A stretch of DNA of 64,000 nucleotides from Asticcacaulis sp. UBA2476 (GCA_002342035.1 DDPE01000062.1:34143-98142); one strand, 5' to 3'; shown: positions 17,713 through 27,699, counted from the first letter of the stretch. A program made the numbers and translations. The notes: generated from the letters alone by a model not told the origin.

Positions 17713-19262
17713 AGCGATATCCTCTCATTGGCTTTGATGGTCAAGGTGCGGGCAGGTCGGCCCGTCAGGCGCAAAGTGACCTTTTGCAGGGCTTCAGAAA
17801 TCCCCAACAAGGCCACAGGTTTACCGCCGGTGTCGGTAATCAGACGCACCACCCCCTCGATCCGGCCAAGGGATTTTCCACCAAGGCTAAGATCCGCCCC
17901 GCGCCCCACATATCTGACTTCGGCGGTCGATTTGGCATCGGTCGGCAGGCGGAACTGCGCCCCTTTTGAGGCCGCATGGTTCGGGCGAATATTCCATTCC
18001 AGCCGGTCAGGTTCTTCGACCACGCCCGCCAACCGCCAAGTGTAGTCCATCATTACAAGTGCTGCCGGTGAATAGTCCGGCTCATCACCGTCGCGGGTAA
18101 ATTCGGCGGTCATCGGATTCATCTGCTGACGGAAGGTCATGTCGGTGATCAGCCCCTCACACCAGCGTTCCATCATGACGGTAAACTCAGCCGAGCGGCC
18201 ATAGTGCTCAAACCAGCGTGGGGCGCGAAGGGCAGTCAGCGCTTGCGACGGGCCGCCCCAGGTATTGGCTGTGATGGGCTTAACAAAAGTAGGATCATCC
18301 AGCGCGATCGAGGACAGGGGATAGGGCGCCCAAAACGCCGCAGGGTTATGGATTTGCCGAGTCCACAGATCGTCGAACAGGGCCTGATCCGGGATGTGCT
18401 CCCCGCACACGCGGCTTAAAATGTCGCTGCGGATGCGGATGAACTGGCGGCCTGCGTCTTCGTCATAAAAGGCGGCGTCTTCGGCGACATATAACCGGCT
18501 CAAAATTAGGTCGCGGATCGTGGCGGCGCGCTCTGCCCACATATCGGCTTCGGACGATTTACCCAAGGCGCGGGCCATGTCCGACAGGGCTTTGCGTGCG
18601 CCATAAGTCGTGGCCGACAGGTCGGGACACAGGCGCGGCAGTTTAAAGCCTTCGGGGTAATATTTGGCATCTTTGTTGGGGCACTGCGGCGGTATGCCCT
18701 GCCATCTGGGGCTATTATCGTGGCCGGTGTCGTAGGTGCAAAAGCCCTCAGTTAAGCCCGTGCCGCGGGTGTTGCGGTACTTTAAAAGCCAGCCGTCCCA
18801 CATTGATGCGCCGCGATAGGCGGTCTCCAGCAATTCCTGATCGCCGGTCGCCCGTGCCAGTTCCCACGCCGTGGCGGCAATCGGCACGACCATCTGGATC
18901 TGGCCAAAGCCGGTTTCGGTCACCTTATTGTTGCACGGCAACTGCCCGTCAGCCCGTTGCAACTCAAAGAAACACATATGACTGTTGCGGGCGACATCGG
19001 GCCGGAATTTACGATAGACCAGCGCTTCGTGCGGGCCACATTCCATCCAGATGCCCTGATAGACCGAGCCTTCGATCAGGACAGGCTTGGAATAGCGCGG
19101 CATGACCTGCGTATTTTTGACGAGGATCGACAGGGCTTTATCATAGGCCGCCTGCCAAGCAGCATTGGTGGTGGTATATTCAGGTTGCGAGGCGGATTGC
19201 GCGGTTGCCGGGGCCGCCATTAGGGCGGCGGCGCTGGTCTGAATAAAGGTGCGCCGTCTCAT
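17709..19262 (-). CDS. Exported six-hairpin ((alpha/alpha)6) glycosidase, MGH1/trehalase-like superfamily
   Basis: This 517-residue protein has a leader MRRRTFIQTSAAALMAAPATAQ. The body resembles (alpha/alpha)6-barrel glycosidases: WELARATGDQELLETAY, then a NTWGGPSQALTAL segment followed by WFEHYGRSAEF, as in MGH1-like or GH63/GH37-related enzymes. A small beta-rich C-terminal part follows. I cannot assign a GH family with confidence. It is coupled by ATGA overlaps to GH43 upstream and GH10 downstream, which implies action on a xylan or pectin side chain. The substrate is unknown. Confidence 0.65.
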   Translation of the reverse strand: MRRRTFIQTSAAALMAAPATAQSASQPEYTTTNAAWQAAYDKALSILVKNTQVMPRYSKPVLIEGSVYQGIWMECGPHEALVYRKFRPDVARNSHMCFFELQRADGQLPCNNKVTETGFGQIQMVVPIAATAWELARATGDQELLETAYRGASMWDGWLLKYRNTRGTGLTEGFCTYDTGHDNSPRWQGIPPQCPNKDAKYYPEGFKLPRLCPDLSATTYGARKALSDMARALGKSSEADMWAERAATIRDLILSRLYVAEDAAFYDEDAGRQFIRIRSDILSRVCGEHIPDQALFDDLWTRQIHNPAAFWAPYPLSSIALDDPTFVKPITANTWGGPSQALTALRAPRWFEHYGRSAEFTVMMERWCEGLITDMTFRQQMNPMTAEFTRDGDEPDYSPAALVMMDYTWRLAGVVEEPDRLEWNIRPNHAASKGAQFRLPTDAKSTAEVRYVGRGADLSLGGKSLGRIEGVVRLITDTGGKPVALLGISEALQKVTLRLTGRPARTLTIKANERISL

Positions 19263-20860
19263 TTGGCAACCTCATGGTCAACGCGGAACGAGTCGATATC
19301 AACATGGCCGCTGGTATCGCGTTTGTTGAAGGTGAACACCCCCGGACGTGAGCCTTTCCACCATGAGAATTTGGCCAACGCCGTGGGTTTGCCCAAAGCT
19401 GTAAACGCCTTGCCATCGAGGCTGTAGCCAAGGTGCGCCACCTGATCTTCACCCACATCGGCCCGTAAGGTCACCGTGTCGCCAGCCAACACCGGCCCTG
19501 CGGACTCGATCCCGGCGGAGGCAAAGGTGATCCGATTGACGCCGCCGTCGCGCACCACGCCGATCCACACCGGTTTGACGCCAAACAGGGTAAGTCCCGC
19601 GCGCTGCCCGTCCGTCATGCCGGAGATATCGAGCCGCGCGGTCGAGCGCATAAACGGCCCGGTCAGCATCTGGGTCAGAGTATTGCGCGCGGTCGTCAGG
19701 TGCTGGGCCTGACCGGCCTTAAGGCGCAGGTAGCCGGGGCGTTCGCTCAACGACCAGCGGGTATTATCCGGGTTATGGTTCCATTGCCATTGCAGGCCGA
19801 GTTTAGCGGCATTGAACTCATCGGACGCCTGCATCCGCTCGGTGCCAATCGTGCCGGTATCGGGACGTGGATAAGTCATGACCGGCTGACCTGAGACCTT
19901 ACCTGCAATCGGCTCCCCCATCACCGGCCAGTCATCGACCCAGCGCACGGGTTGCAGATGGTTTATCCGCCCGAACGCGCCGGTCGAATTAAAATGCAGG
20001 AACCAGCCTTCGCCGGACGGCGTTTCAACATAGCCACCCTGATGGGGGCCTTGCACCGCGGTCGTGCCCGGTTCCAGCACCACCCGCCAATCGTAGGGGC
20101 CGTAGATATCCTTGGCGCGGCCTACCGCCTGCGGGCCTTTGTCGACCCCGCCGATGGGGGCGAAGATGTAGTAAAAGCCGTTGCGTTTTATGAACTTCGG
20201 CCCCTCAAGGATCGGCAGATTGACCTTATCTTCGGCAATCACTACCCCGTCATCGAGCACGCTCAGGCCATCGGGGGCCATTTTGCGCAGGATGAGCGGC
20301 CCGGCCCCGACGCGGCTGTGGACAAGGTAAGCCTGACCGTCATCATCCCAGATCGGGCAGGGGTCTTCGAGGCGGGCTTCCTTGACGATATGCACCGGCG
20401 CCGACCATGGCCCCTTGGGGTCGGTGGCGGTTGAGACATAAATCCCTTCATCCGGTGTCGCCCAATAGACATAGAACAGACCATTGTGATGACGGATCGA
20501 CGGCGCCCACACCCCGCTGGCGTAACGGGTGCCGGTGACGGGCTTTGACTTGGTGTCGTCGATTTCAAACGGCCCCGGCATGTCGTATTCGGGCGCGAAC
20601 GGTAATTTCGGCAGCACATGGCCGATGATCGTCCAGTTGATCAGGTCGCGCGATTTGAGCACCGGTATCCCTGGCGACAGGTGAAAGCTGGACGAGACAT
20701 GATAATAATCTTCGCCCACGCGGATCACGTCCGGATCGGAATAGTCGGCATAGAGGACGGGATTGGCATAGGTCGCCGTTTTAGGTGTGACGGTCGCACA
20801 GCCTGTGAGCACCGGAAGCGTAATTAGCGCGGCGATCAGGGCCGGGGTGATCCGTTTCAT
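19259..20860 (-). CDS. GH43 lipoprotein, beta-xylosidase/arabinofuranosidase type, with C-terminal beta-sandwich
   Basis: This 533-residue enzyme has a lipoprotein leader ending VLTGC, so it is probably anchored to a membrane. The N-terminal propeller of about 300 residues shows the GH43 signatures YSDPDVIRVG (base), GVWAPSIRHH (pKa modulator) and LEGPKFIKR (acid Glu). A C-terminal concanavalin-like domain (about 340-530) is typical of GH43 beta-xylosidases. I chose the ATG at 20860, which overlaps the upstream GH28 stop (ATGA), over one nine bases earlier. It probably trims xylo-oligosaccharides or arabinose branches. Confidence 0.9.
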   Translation of the reverse strand: MKRITPALIAALITLPVLTGCATVTPKTATYANPVLYADYSDPDVIRVGEDYYHVSSSFHLSPGIPVLKSRDLINWTIIGHVLPKLPFAPEYDMPGPFEIDDTKSKPVTGTRYASGVWAPSIRHHNGLFYVYWATPDEGIYVSTATDPKGPWSAPVHIVKEARLEDPCPIWDDDGQAYLVHSRVGAGPLILRKMAPDGLSVLDDGVVIAEDKVNLPILEGPKFIKRNGFYYIFAPIGGVDKGPQAVGRAKDIYGPYDWRVVLEPGTTAVQGPHQGGYVETPSGEGWFLHFNSTGAFGRINHLQPVRWVDDWPVMGEPIAGKVSGQPVMTYPRPDTGTIGTERMQASDEFNAAKLGLQWQWNHNPDNTRWSLSERPGYLRLKAGQAQHLTTARNTLTQMLTGPFMRSTARLDISGMTDGQRAGLTLFGVKPVWIGVVRDGGVNRITFASAGIESAGPVLAGDTVTLRADVGEDQVAHLGYSLDGKAFTALGKPTALAKFSWWKGSRPGVFTFNKRDTSGHVDIDSFRVDHEVAK

Positions 20861-22350
20861 AGGCCGCATACCCCACTGACATTGGTTTTGATGACATATT
20901 CCGGGCGTGGATCGGTTCCGGTCGGCGTGACCTTATAGTCGATCAAAGTCAGCCCCTTAATGTGCCGCGCCCACAGGCCGTAGGCCGGGGCATCACCGAT
21001 ACCGTCGATCATGTGCGGGTCAGGGTATTCGCCGTACATCTCGCCAATCGCGGTCTCAGCCAGCACCGGCTTGGTGCTTGGGTTCTGTGAGACCCTGAAA
21101 TCACGGATGACCACATCTTCGATGCTTTTTTCGGGGATGCCGATAAAGTACGACCCGCGCGGGCCGTTATCTGAGCCGGTAATGCGCTCAAACAGCACGC
21201 GCCGCAAAGTCCCGATCGGAGCGGGGGGATCGCCCGGCTTGACCCGCCCGCGTTTCTCCAGCCGCATAAAAATCGGGCTGCGGGCGCGGATGATTTTGAT
21301 ATCGCTGATCAGCAGGTTCTCGGCGGTGCCGCCGTCGACCATCTTCCAGGCCACGCCCGAATCCGCGCCCACCACCTTGACGCGGCGCATGTCCTCAGAC
21401 ACCCCGCCAATAAGACAATGCCGGACGAAGACATTGCGGAAAAGGCTTTGGCTATCCGTACCCAGTTTTACCGCGTTGCAGGACGTAAAGAACGTGCAGT
21501 GCTCCACCAGAATGTTCTCACCGGGGCTTTGGGCTGCGCCCTTAAAGCACATGGCGTCGTCGCCGGAGCTTATGTAGCAATGGCGCACGATGACATGGCG
21601 GCAACCGTCGATATCGAGGCCGTCATTGTTGAAATTGACCTGATTTTCGACCTTGATATGCTCGATCAACAGGTCGTCACAGTTGAGATAGTTCTGCATC
21701 CAGCACGGTGAGTCCTTCAGGCTGATATCGCGCACATGTACGCTCTGGCAATCGATGATGCGGATGACAAATGGCCGTCCCGGCGTGCCGTGGATGGTCT
21801 CCAGCCCCGGAAAGTTTTCTTTTGAGCCGCGCCCGTCGATTTCGCCGTGGCCGCAGATCGAGATATTGGTCAGGCCCTCACCAAAGATCAGTGACTGGTG
21901 CATGCCCATATTGGTGTCCTGCACCGTCAGCCGTTTGGCGATCCGTTCGGGATAGTCGTTAAGATCAAGGCTGCCCAGCAGGCGCGCACCTTTGGCCACT
22001 TCAAATCTGATGTTGGAGCGCAAATCAATCGTGCCGGACACATAATCGCCCTTAGACAGCCTGACCGTACCGCCGCCGCGTGCCGCGACATCATCAATCG
22101 CCGCCTGAATGGCCTTGGTGGCCAGCCCTGCGGTGTAGCCATGATCTTCGGGGGTAGCGACCCGATCCGGCCCCGACCACGGCTTCAGGCGGGCGGTAAG
22201 CTCCGTTGCCATCTGCTCAAGATCCGCGCGCAGTTTTAACGCCCAGTCGGGCATCTTGCAGGCGGCGGCATGACTTAAACCGGGTAGCGAAAGCGCCCCC
22301 GCCATAGCGGCCGTACCGGCACCAAAGCGGCGTCTTGAAACTTGTGTCAT
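20857..22350 (-). CDS. Exported GH28-like right-handed beta-helix glycosidase
   Basis: This 497-residue protein has a Tat-type leader (SRRRFGAG then a hydrophobic stretch). It begins with a pectate-lyase-like helix cap (ATKAIQAAIDDVAARGGGTVRL), and the core shows GH28 motifs NNDGLDIDG and SGDDAMCFKG. The usual GHG and RIK motifs are not evident; CNAVKLGTDS stands in that region. It may therefore act on a galacturonan variant or another uronide. ATG 22350 follows GAGGAA at good spacing; an in-frame start at 22389 is less likely. It is the first gene of the operon GH28, GH43, six-hairpin, GH10. Confidence 0.82.
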   Translation of the reverse strand: MTQVSRRRFGAGTAAMAGALSLPGLSHAAACKMPDWALKLRADLEQMATELTARLKPWSGPDRVATPEDHGYTAGLATKAIQAAIDDVAARGGGTVRLSKGDYVSGTIDLRSNIRFEVAKGARLLGSLDLNDYPERIAKRLTVQDTNMGMHQSLIFGEGLTNISICGHGEIDGRGSKENFPGLETIHGTPGRPFVIRIIDCQSVHVRDISLKDSPCWMQNYLNCDDLLIEHIKVENQVNFNNDGLDIDGCRHVIVRHCYISSGDDAMCFKGAAQSPGENILVEHCTFFTSCNAVKLGTDSQSLFRNVFVRHCLIGGVSEDMRRVKVVGADSGVAWKMVDGGTAENLLISDIKIIRARSPIFMRLEKRGRVKPGDPPAPIGTLRRVLFERITGSDNGPRGSYFIGIPEKSIEDVVIRDFRVSQNPSTKPVLAETAIGEMYGEYPDPHMIDGIGDAPAYGLWARHIKGLTLIDYKVTPTGTDPRPEYVIKTNVSGVCGL

Positions 22351-22410
22351 CGGGGTTTCCTCTTTTTTTATGCTGTCACTATCCCGCAAGATCGGCCGTT
22401 AAACCACATG

Positions 22411-22441
22411 AAAAAAATCCGGCAGGCACCGCCCGCCGGAT
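22411..22441 (-). terminator. Rho-independent terminator downstream of the STN receptor gene
   Basis: On the minus strand, ATCCGGC (22441-22435) pairs perfectly with GCCGGAT (22423-22417) and runs straight into seven T residues (22417-22411). It lies between the receptor stop and the GH28 start, so the two units are probably separate transcripts. Confidence 0.8.
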
Positions 22442-22507
22442 ATATGAGTTTACGCAGAACCGCGGGAGGACCCGGCTCTGGCGGGTGGGTGTTTTCAAAA
22501 GTAAGAC

Positions 22508-22550
22508 GCGGAAGGCGGGCACAGGGAGTATGAGGGTATCCGCCTTCCGC
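22508..22550 (-). terminator. Long-stem hairpin directly after the STN receptor gene
   Basis: An 11-bp perfect inverted repeat (GCGGAAGGCGG / CCGCCTTCCGC) encloses a 21-base loop just after the receptor stop. It has only a short T-rich tail on the minus strand, so it may protect the mRNA 3' end ahead of the true terminator. Confidence 0.5.
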
Positions 22551-22558
22551 ATGTCGGA

Positions 22559-25500
22559 TCAGAATCTAAGATTCATACCGAGATAGTAAACCCGGCCTTC
22601 GACATCATAGGTCGCCGTCCAGGTATTGGCGTTGGCCTGAGCGCTGCCGGTCACCGGTGGGTTCTCATCGCTCAGGTTGTTGATGCCGCCGTAGACTTCG
22701 ATGTTTTTCGGCAGCTTATAGGCGAACGACAGGTCAAGATAATGCTGCGCATCCAGCACCGGATTGGTGATGGTGTTGAGCGCGGGCGGGGTGCCGCCTG
22801 AGCGCAACGGCAACAGGTAGTTATCGCGGGTAACCTCACCGATGTAGCGGTCACGTAAACTTAAGGTCAGCGGGCCATTGCGCCAGGTGACGCGCGACAC
22901 GCCTTTCCATTCCGGGATCGGCTGGCCGCAGGTTGGGCCATAGGCGCCGACGCATTCGTTGGTCAGGTTGGGCAGGGCCTGAAGCGGGGTGCCGGTGAAC
23001 TCTTCGGTGTAGGTCCAGTTGGCGCTCAGGTCGATCCGGCTACCGCCTGAGAACAGGCCCCAGTCCAGATTAAAGCCGTAGCGGCCGTTGAGGTCGATAC
23101 CGGAGGTCTTAAGCCCGCCTGTATTGGCATTGGTGGTGGCCACATAGTTCGGGCCAGTGATTTCGCCGGTGACCGAGTTGCGGGTAATGCCCTGACAGAA
23201 CTCGCTCGAAGCGTCACCGATGATGCGGTAACATAGATCGAGTGTGTTTTGCAGACCGCCACCCAGAGGGGCAATGGCCCCCTCAAGCTCGATGCTGAAC
23301 CAGTCGACGCTGACTGCCAGACCGGGCACGGCACGCGGGGTGAAGATCAGGCCGAAAGTATAGGTATCAGACTCTTCTTCCCCGACCAGTGGGCTGCCGC
23401 CGACCGTATTGCCGATTATGGTGTTAGGCTGAACGCCGGTGCCGAACACGGCTGAGACCGGCACGCCGGTGGCGACGCAGACATCGCGCACGGCCTGGGT
23501 TTGCTGGGCCACAGGGGCGCGGCTGGAGCACGGATCGGTGGCGGAAGCGAAATTCAGCGACTGACCGCCGTACAGTTCACCTACGTTTGGCGCGCGGATG
23601 GCGTGCTGGAACTGGCTTCTGAACGCGACATCATCGATCGGTTGCCATTCGGCCCCGACGGAGTATGTCCACACACCGCCGACCCCTTCGAGGTTGTAAT
23701 CCGAATAGCGGAAGGCGCCGTTGACGTTCAGGCGTTTGGCAAATGGCGCATCCGCCAGGATGGGGGCGCGCACTTCGCCGTAGATTTCACGTACAATCGT
23801 ACTGCCCGCCGTGGGTTTGGCGGCATTGAAGCCGGACACATCGCCTGACGACAGGAAGGTGTCCGGGGTATATTTGGCGTAGTTATAGCGCCATTCAAAA
23901 CCGGCGTTGAAATCGACTGGACCTGCGGGCAGGTCAAAGGCTTCACCGGCGATATTGGCGGCGATGACCTGCTGCTCGGCGATCTGGACGTTGGTTGAAT
24001 TGACCGCAATCGCGGCGGCGGCGGTGGGCGTAATATTCGGCCCGAACGGATTCAGCACCGGGGCAGCACCGCCGACCGACAGAAGGGCCTGAGCAAAGCG
24101 GCTGCGGGAAGCACTGCCGCGCTGGCTGTCGGTGTTCTGAGTGCGGGCATAGGAGTAATAGGCATCATAGCTGAGGTTGCGTAAGAAACCCTCAGACACA
24201 CTGCCGAGATCGCCGCGCAGACCAAACGCCGTGCGGAACACGTTACGCTCGGACGAGTTAAAGCGGTTGCCGACCTCAGCCAGACGCCGCCCGATCCCTA
24301 ATACCGCCAGACCATCACCCGGCGTGGTCGAAAAGGTTGCTGTGCCTTGGGTGATGTTGGTCGTGCCGGTTTCACGCAGGTCAAGCTGGCGCACCACTTC
24401 CTGCATCTGCGTCGACAGATAAGGATTGTTGGCGTTGATCAGGAAGTTGCCGTTCACATTGGTCGGCGCCAGTTGCATATTGACGACGTTGTTCGAGAAG
24501 TGAGCCTCGATATAGCCGGTCACTTTCTCGTTGAACTCATAGTCGATGAAGCTGTTGACCATCCAGCGGCGTTGCGGAATGATCAGATAGTTGGCGGGGC
24601 CGAGGTTGAAATCATCCTGCGGCGAGACGGCTGCACGGGCCTGCGTGCCGGTGTCGCCAAAGGTAAAGCCGCGTGACGTAGCGCTTTGTAAGCCCGCCGC
24701 CAGCAAGGCCGCATCAAGACCAGCATTGGACTGGGCTGAACCAAAGGTCGGAATGCCAAAGAAACGGCCATTGGGGATATCACCGGAGCCGCCCGCGATC
24801 AAACCGGGACGACCGCCAGCGCTCAGGCAGGTCTGGCCGCCGGGTACGCTGAGCGGTGTGCCGGCCTGACTGTCGCTCCAGCTATCGGCGGTGACGCAGC
24901 CATCTGACAATGAGAAGAATGCAAAGTCACCGCGTTCGCCGCGTGTGATCGAACCGCGATTAAGGTAGTTGAGCGACACGACCGCATTGCCCTTATCGTC
25001 GGCGAAATTGCCGCCGAGCGTCAGGTCAACCGTGTTGGTCGGGGTATTGGTCGGCTGATCCCAACGGGTCTGGGCGCTGATTTCAACGCCTTCAAAATCG
25101 TCGCGCATGATAAAGTTAACGACGCCGGTAATAGCATCCGAGCCATAGACCGCCGATGAACCGCCAGTGACGACTTCGGTGCGCTTAATCAGGGCGGCAG
25201 GGATGGTGTTGATGTCGGTGACCTGATCGGTACCGGAAATCGCAAAGCGGCGGCCATTGACCAGCACCAGGTTTCGCTGAGCGCCAAAGCCGCGCATGTT
25301 GAGCGTGGCCGTACCGCCCGGAACCGTATTGGCGGTCGGGCCGTTATTTTGTGAGCCGATGAACTGCGGCGTGGAATTGAGCAGGGTTTCAATGTTCTGG
25401 GTGCCGGTCAGCTTGACCTCTTCGGCATCGACAACCGTGACCGGGGTGGGGGCCTTAAAGCCGCGGTTGGCCAGACGTGAGCCGGTGACGACGACGGTTT

Positions 25501-25894
25501 GCGGCTCGGCCTCCGGTTCTGGTTCGGCGGCATCGCCTGCGGATTGGGCCAAGGCGGGTGTCGCGGCCGTGGTGACGCTTGCCGCGTCCCGCGCCCGCAG
25601 GGAGATCACCTTGCCATTGTCTGAGGCGACTTCGAGGCCGGTATTGGCGATCAGTTGATTGAGTGCAGCGCGGGGTTCCAGATTGCCGGACACGGCGCGG
25701 GTCTGAATGCCTTTCAGGCGACCGGCGGGGGCGATGATCTGCACACCGGCCTGACGGGCAAATTCCGGAATGGTCTTGACCGCGTCTTCGGCCGGCACGT
25801 TGAAGGTTTTAGCCCCCGCGTAGGCGCCGGTAGCAAACACCAGTCCCAGAGTGGCCGCTCCGACAAGGAGCAGCGACTTTCTCGAATGTCTCAT
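22559..25894 (-). CDS. TonB-dependent receptor/transducer with STN signalling domain
   Basis: This is a 1111-residue outer-membrane receptor. A signal peptide ends near residue 27, an STN domain lies at about 29-100 (TFNVPAEDAVKTIPEF ... VSGNLEPRAALNQLI), a TonB box QTVVVTGSR at 132-140, then plug and barrel ending in the aromatic MNLRF. An STN domain interacts with a FecR-type anti-sigma regulator, and one lies immediately upstream with its sigma factor. The N-terminal plug (GFKAPTPVTVVDAEEV) and NMRGFGAQRNLVLVNGRR follow a common proteobacterial receptor type. The substrate is unknown; its position next to the xylan operon suggests plant sugars. Confidence 0.93.
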   Translation of the reverse strand: MRHSRKSLLLVGAATLGLVFATGAYAGAKTFNVPAEDAVKTIPEFARQAGVQIIAPAGRLKGIQTRAVSGNLEPRAALNQLIANTGLEVASDNGKVISLRARDAASVTTAATPALAQSAGDAAEPEPEAEPQTVVVTGSRLANRGFKAPTPVTVVDAEEVKLTGTQNIETLLNSTPQFIGSQNNGPTANTVPGGTATLNMRGFGAQRNLVLVNGRRFAISGTDQVTDINTIPAALIKRTEVVTGGSSAVYGSDAITGVVNFIMRDDFEGVEISAQTRWDQPTNTPTNTVDLTLGGNFADDKGNAVVSLNYLNRGSITRGERGDFAFFSLSDGCVTADSWSDSQAGTPLSVPGGQTCLSAGGRPGLIAGGSGDIPNGRFFGIPTFGSAQSNAGLDAALLAAGLQSATSRGFTFGDTGTQARAAVSPQDDFNLGPANYLIIPQRRWMVNSFIDYEFNEKVTGYIEAHFSNNVVNMQLAPTNVNGNFLINANNPYLSTQMQEVVRQLDLRETGTTNITQGTATFSTTPGDGLAVLGIGRRLAEVGNRFNSSERNVFRTAFGLRGDLGSVSEGFLRNLSYDAYYSYARTQNTDSQRGSASRSRFAQALLSVGGAAPVLNPFGPNITPTAAAAIAVNSTNVQIAEQQVIAANIAGEAFDLPAGPVDFNAGFEWRYNYAKYTPDTFLSSGDVSGFNAAKPTAGSTIVREIYGEVRAPILADAPFAKRLNVNGAFRYSDYNLEGVGGVWTYSVGAEWQPIDDVAFRSQFQHAIRAPNVGELYGGQSLNFASATDPCSSRAPVAQQTQAVRDVCVATGVPVSAVFGTGVQPNTIIGNTVGGSPLVGEEESDTYTFGLIFTPRAVPGLAVSVDWFSIELEGAIAPLGGGLQNTLDLCYRIIGDASSEFCQGITRNSVTGEITGPNYVATTNANTGGLKTSGIDLNGRYGFNLDWGLFSGGSRIDLSANWTYTEEFTGTPLQALPNLTNECVGAYGPTCGQPIPEWKGVSRVTWRNGPLTLSLRDRYIGEVTRDNYLLPLRSGGTPPALNTITNPVLDAQHYLDLSFAYKLPKNIEVYGGINNLSDENPPVTGSAQANANTWTATYDVEGRVYYLGMNLRF

Positions 25895-26027
25895 CCTAGG
25901 TTTTCCTCTTTTTCAGTTCGCTTGTTAAAAGGCTCGCGAACTTCTGAAACCTAGACGCAGGGGGCGGATTATTTCCGCTATGCGTGGGGGTAAATTTTTT
26001 AACCCAGTTGCGCCGGGCTTTATCCGG

Positions 26028-26984
26028 TCAGGATTTGCGGCTGAGGCGCACCTGATTTTCGCTAACCTCAGCCGTTAGGCCAAAGCTTAAGGCCACGGCT
26101 TGCGCAAAGCCCACCGGGTCAGTCGATTGAAACAGGCCGGTGATTTCTTCGCGTGCAACTGCCGGATCATCAATCACAATGCGGGTGTCGCTGTAGCGGG
26201 CAAAGGTCGATATGGCCTCGCTTAAGGTCTGACCCTCAAACGCGATACGCCCCTCGCGCCAGGCCAGTGCCCGCTCAACCTTATCGGCGGGCAGGGGGGC
26301 GGTGGTCAGGGTCCGGGCCTCGGCGCGGGCCAACGTATTGGCGGTCAGCCGTAAAGTGCCGGACTGGCGGTCGCTGAGTTCGACCACCCCTTCGCGCACC
26401 ATGACCAGCAGCGGGGCGGCCGCAAGCTTTTGCACGGTAAAGCTGGTGCCGATGGCGCGAACGGTGGCGTCTGCGGCCTTGACGATAAACGGACGAGCGG
26501 AGTCTTTGGCGACATCGAACAACGCTTCACCGTCGATCAGATGCACAAGGCGCTGGGCCGAACTGAAACTGACCTTGACCTTTGACGCGGTGTTCAGGCT
26601 GATGACCGAACCATCAGACAAGGGGATGACCTTCATCTCACCGCGACGGGTTTCAAAAATCTGACCGTGGTTGAGGGCAAAGGCCCCAATACCAGCCGCG
26701 GCCAAACCCGCCACCAGCCCGCCGCCCCACATCACCTGACGGCGCGAAACGGCCGGGGGCGGGGCAAATTTGGCGGCGTCAAAGCGGGTCCCCAGCGCCT
26801 GAGCGCGTTCGGACGACATTGAAATGGCTTGCGCGCGCGCAAACGCACCGACGCGACGGGGATCGCCCGCCAGCCATGTCTCAAGCGCGCCATCCTCCTG
26901 CGGTGATAAGGCACCCCGATCCAGCCGCGCGACCCAATCGGCCGCCGTTCTGTCGATATCCTTAGCTGTCTCGTTTGCGCTCAC
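26028..26984 (-). CDS. FecR-type anti-sigma/sigma-regulator protein
   Basis: This 318-residue inner-membrane regulator relays the state of the STN receptor to its sigma factor. An N-terminal cytoplasmic helical domain (AADWVARLDRGALSPQEDGALETWLAGDPRR) is followed by one membrane segment near residues 88-106. Then come the periplasmic FecR domain (VIPLSDGSVISLNTASKVKV) and a C-terminal STN-like domain (GQTLSEAISTFARYSDTRIVI). It overlaps the 3' end of the sigma gene by about 23 bases and precedes the receptor gene. Confidence 0.93.
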   Translation of the reverse strand: MSANETAKDIDRTAADWVARLDRGALSPQEDGALETWLAGDPRRVGAFARAQAISMSSERAQALGTRFDAAKFAPPPAVSRRQVMWGGGLVAGLAAAGIGAFALNHGQIFETRRGEMKVIPLSDGSVISLNTASKVKVSFSSAQRLVHLIDGEALFDVAKDSARPFIVKAADATVRAIGTSFTVQKLAAAPLLVMVREGVVELSDRQSGTLRLTANTLARAEARTLTTAPLPADKVERALAWREGRIAFEGQTLSEAISTFARYSDTRIVIDDPAVAREEITGLFQSTDPVGFAQAVALSFGLTAEVSENQVRLSRKS

Positions 26985-27561
26985 GCCGGGCCTGATCTTT
27001 GTTCAACTTACTACCCCATGCCCTTGACGCACGGGCACTGTCATTTCCGCCATGTGAAATCATTTTCATGAGCATGTAAATGCTGCGGCTCATGTGTTTC
27101 TCAACCGTGCTTTCGGACAAACCCAGCGTTTTGGCGACATCGCGCTGCGACAATCCATGCACCCGCCTCAGGATAAAGACCTCACGGATCTTGCCGGGCA
27201 GGGTGGCGATGACGCTCGCCAAACGACGCAACTCATCCCGATCAGCAACCTGATCTTCGGGCGAAAACTCAAGGGCGGCGGCTTCGAAATAATCCAGATC
27301 GCTGACCGCCTGAAACGGCACGACCTTGGCGCGGCGGATGTGGCTGACCATAACCGAATAAGCCGTCTGGAACATGTAATTGCGCACATTGGTGATGGCG
27401 GTCACCGACTCGACCGTGATCAGACGGGCATAGGTTTCCTGCACGATGTCGTCGATTTCCAGCCCGGCAATCTTACGCCCGCTCAGCCAGCCGCGCAGCG
27501 CCGGTTCATGCGGCAAAACATGTCGCGACAACCACAGGGCACGCTCCGTAGAGACCCGCAT
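26962..27561 (-). CDS. ECF RNA polymerase sigma factor, FecI type
   Basis: This 199-residue sigma factor carries region 2 (EIDDIVQETYARL, core binding and -10 recognition) and region 4 (REVFILRRVHGLSQRDVAKTLGLSESTVEKHMSRSIYML, -35 recognition). It should direct the downstream receptor gene when released by FecR. Its tail of about 20 charged residues overlaps the fecR start. ATG 27561 opens the frame. Confidence 0.93.
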   Translation of the reverse strand: MRVSTERALWLSRHVLPHEPALRGWLSGRKIAGLEIDDIVQETYARLITVESVTAITNVRNYMFQTAYSVMVSHIRRAKVVPFQAVSDLDYFEAAALEFSPEDQVADRDELRRLASVIATLPGKIREVFILRRVHGLSQRDVAKTLGLSESTVEKHMSRSIYMLMKMISHGGNDSARASRAWGSKLNKDQARRERKRDS

Positions 27562-27699
27562 GGCCGGGGCTCACCCAAACCAATCGATTGAAACACAAAC
27601 CTGCGTCATAAATCTCATCTCCCCGTCAAGGTCCGCCGTTAGCTGGCCGGACTGGTGTCTTCCCGAAGTGATCCTGATCGGATCTTATGCTTTTTTGGC

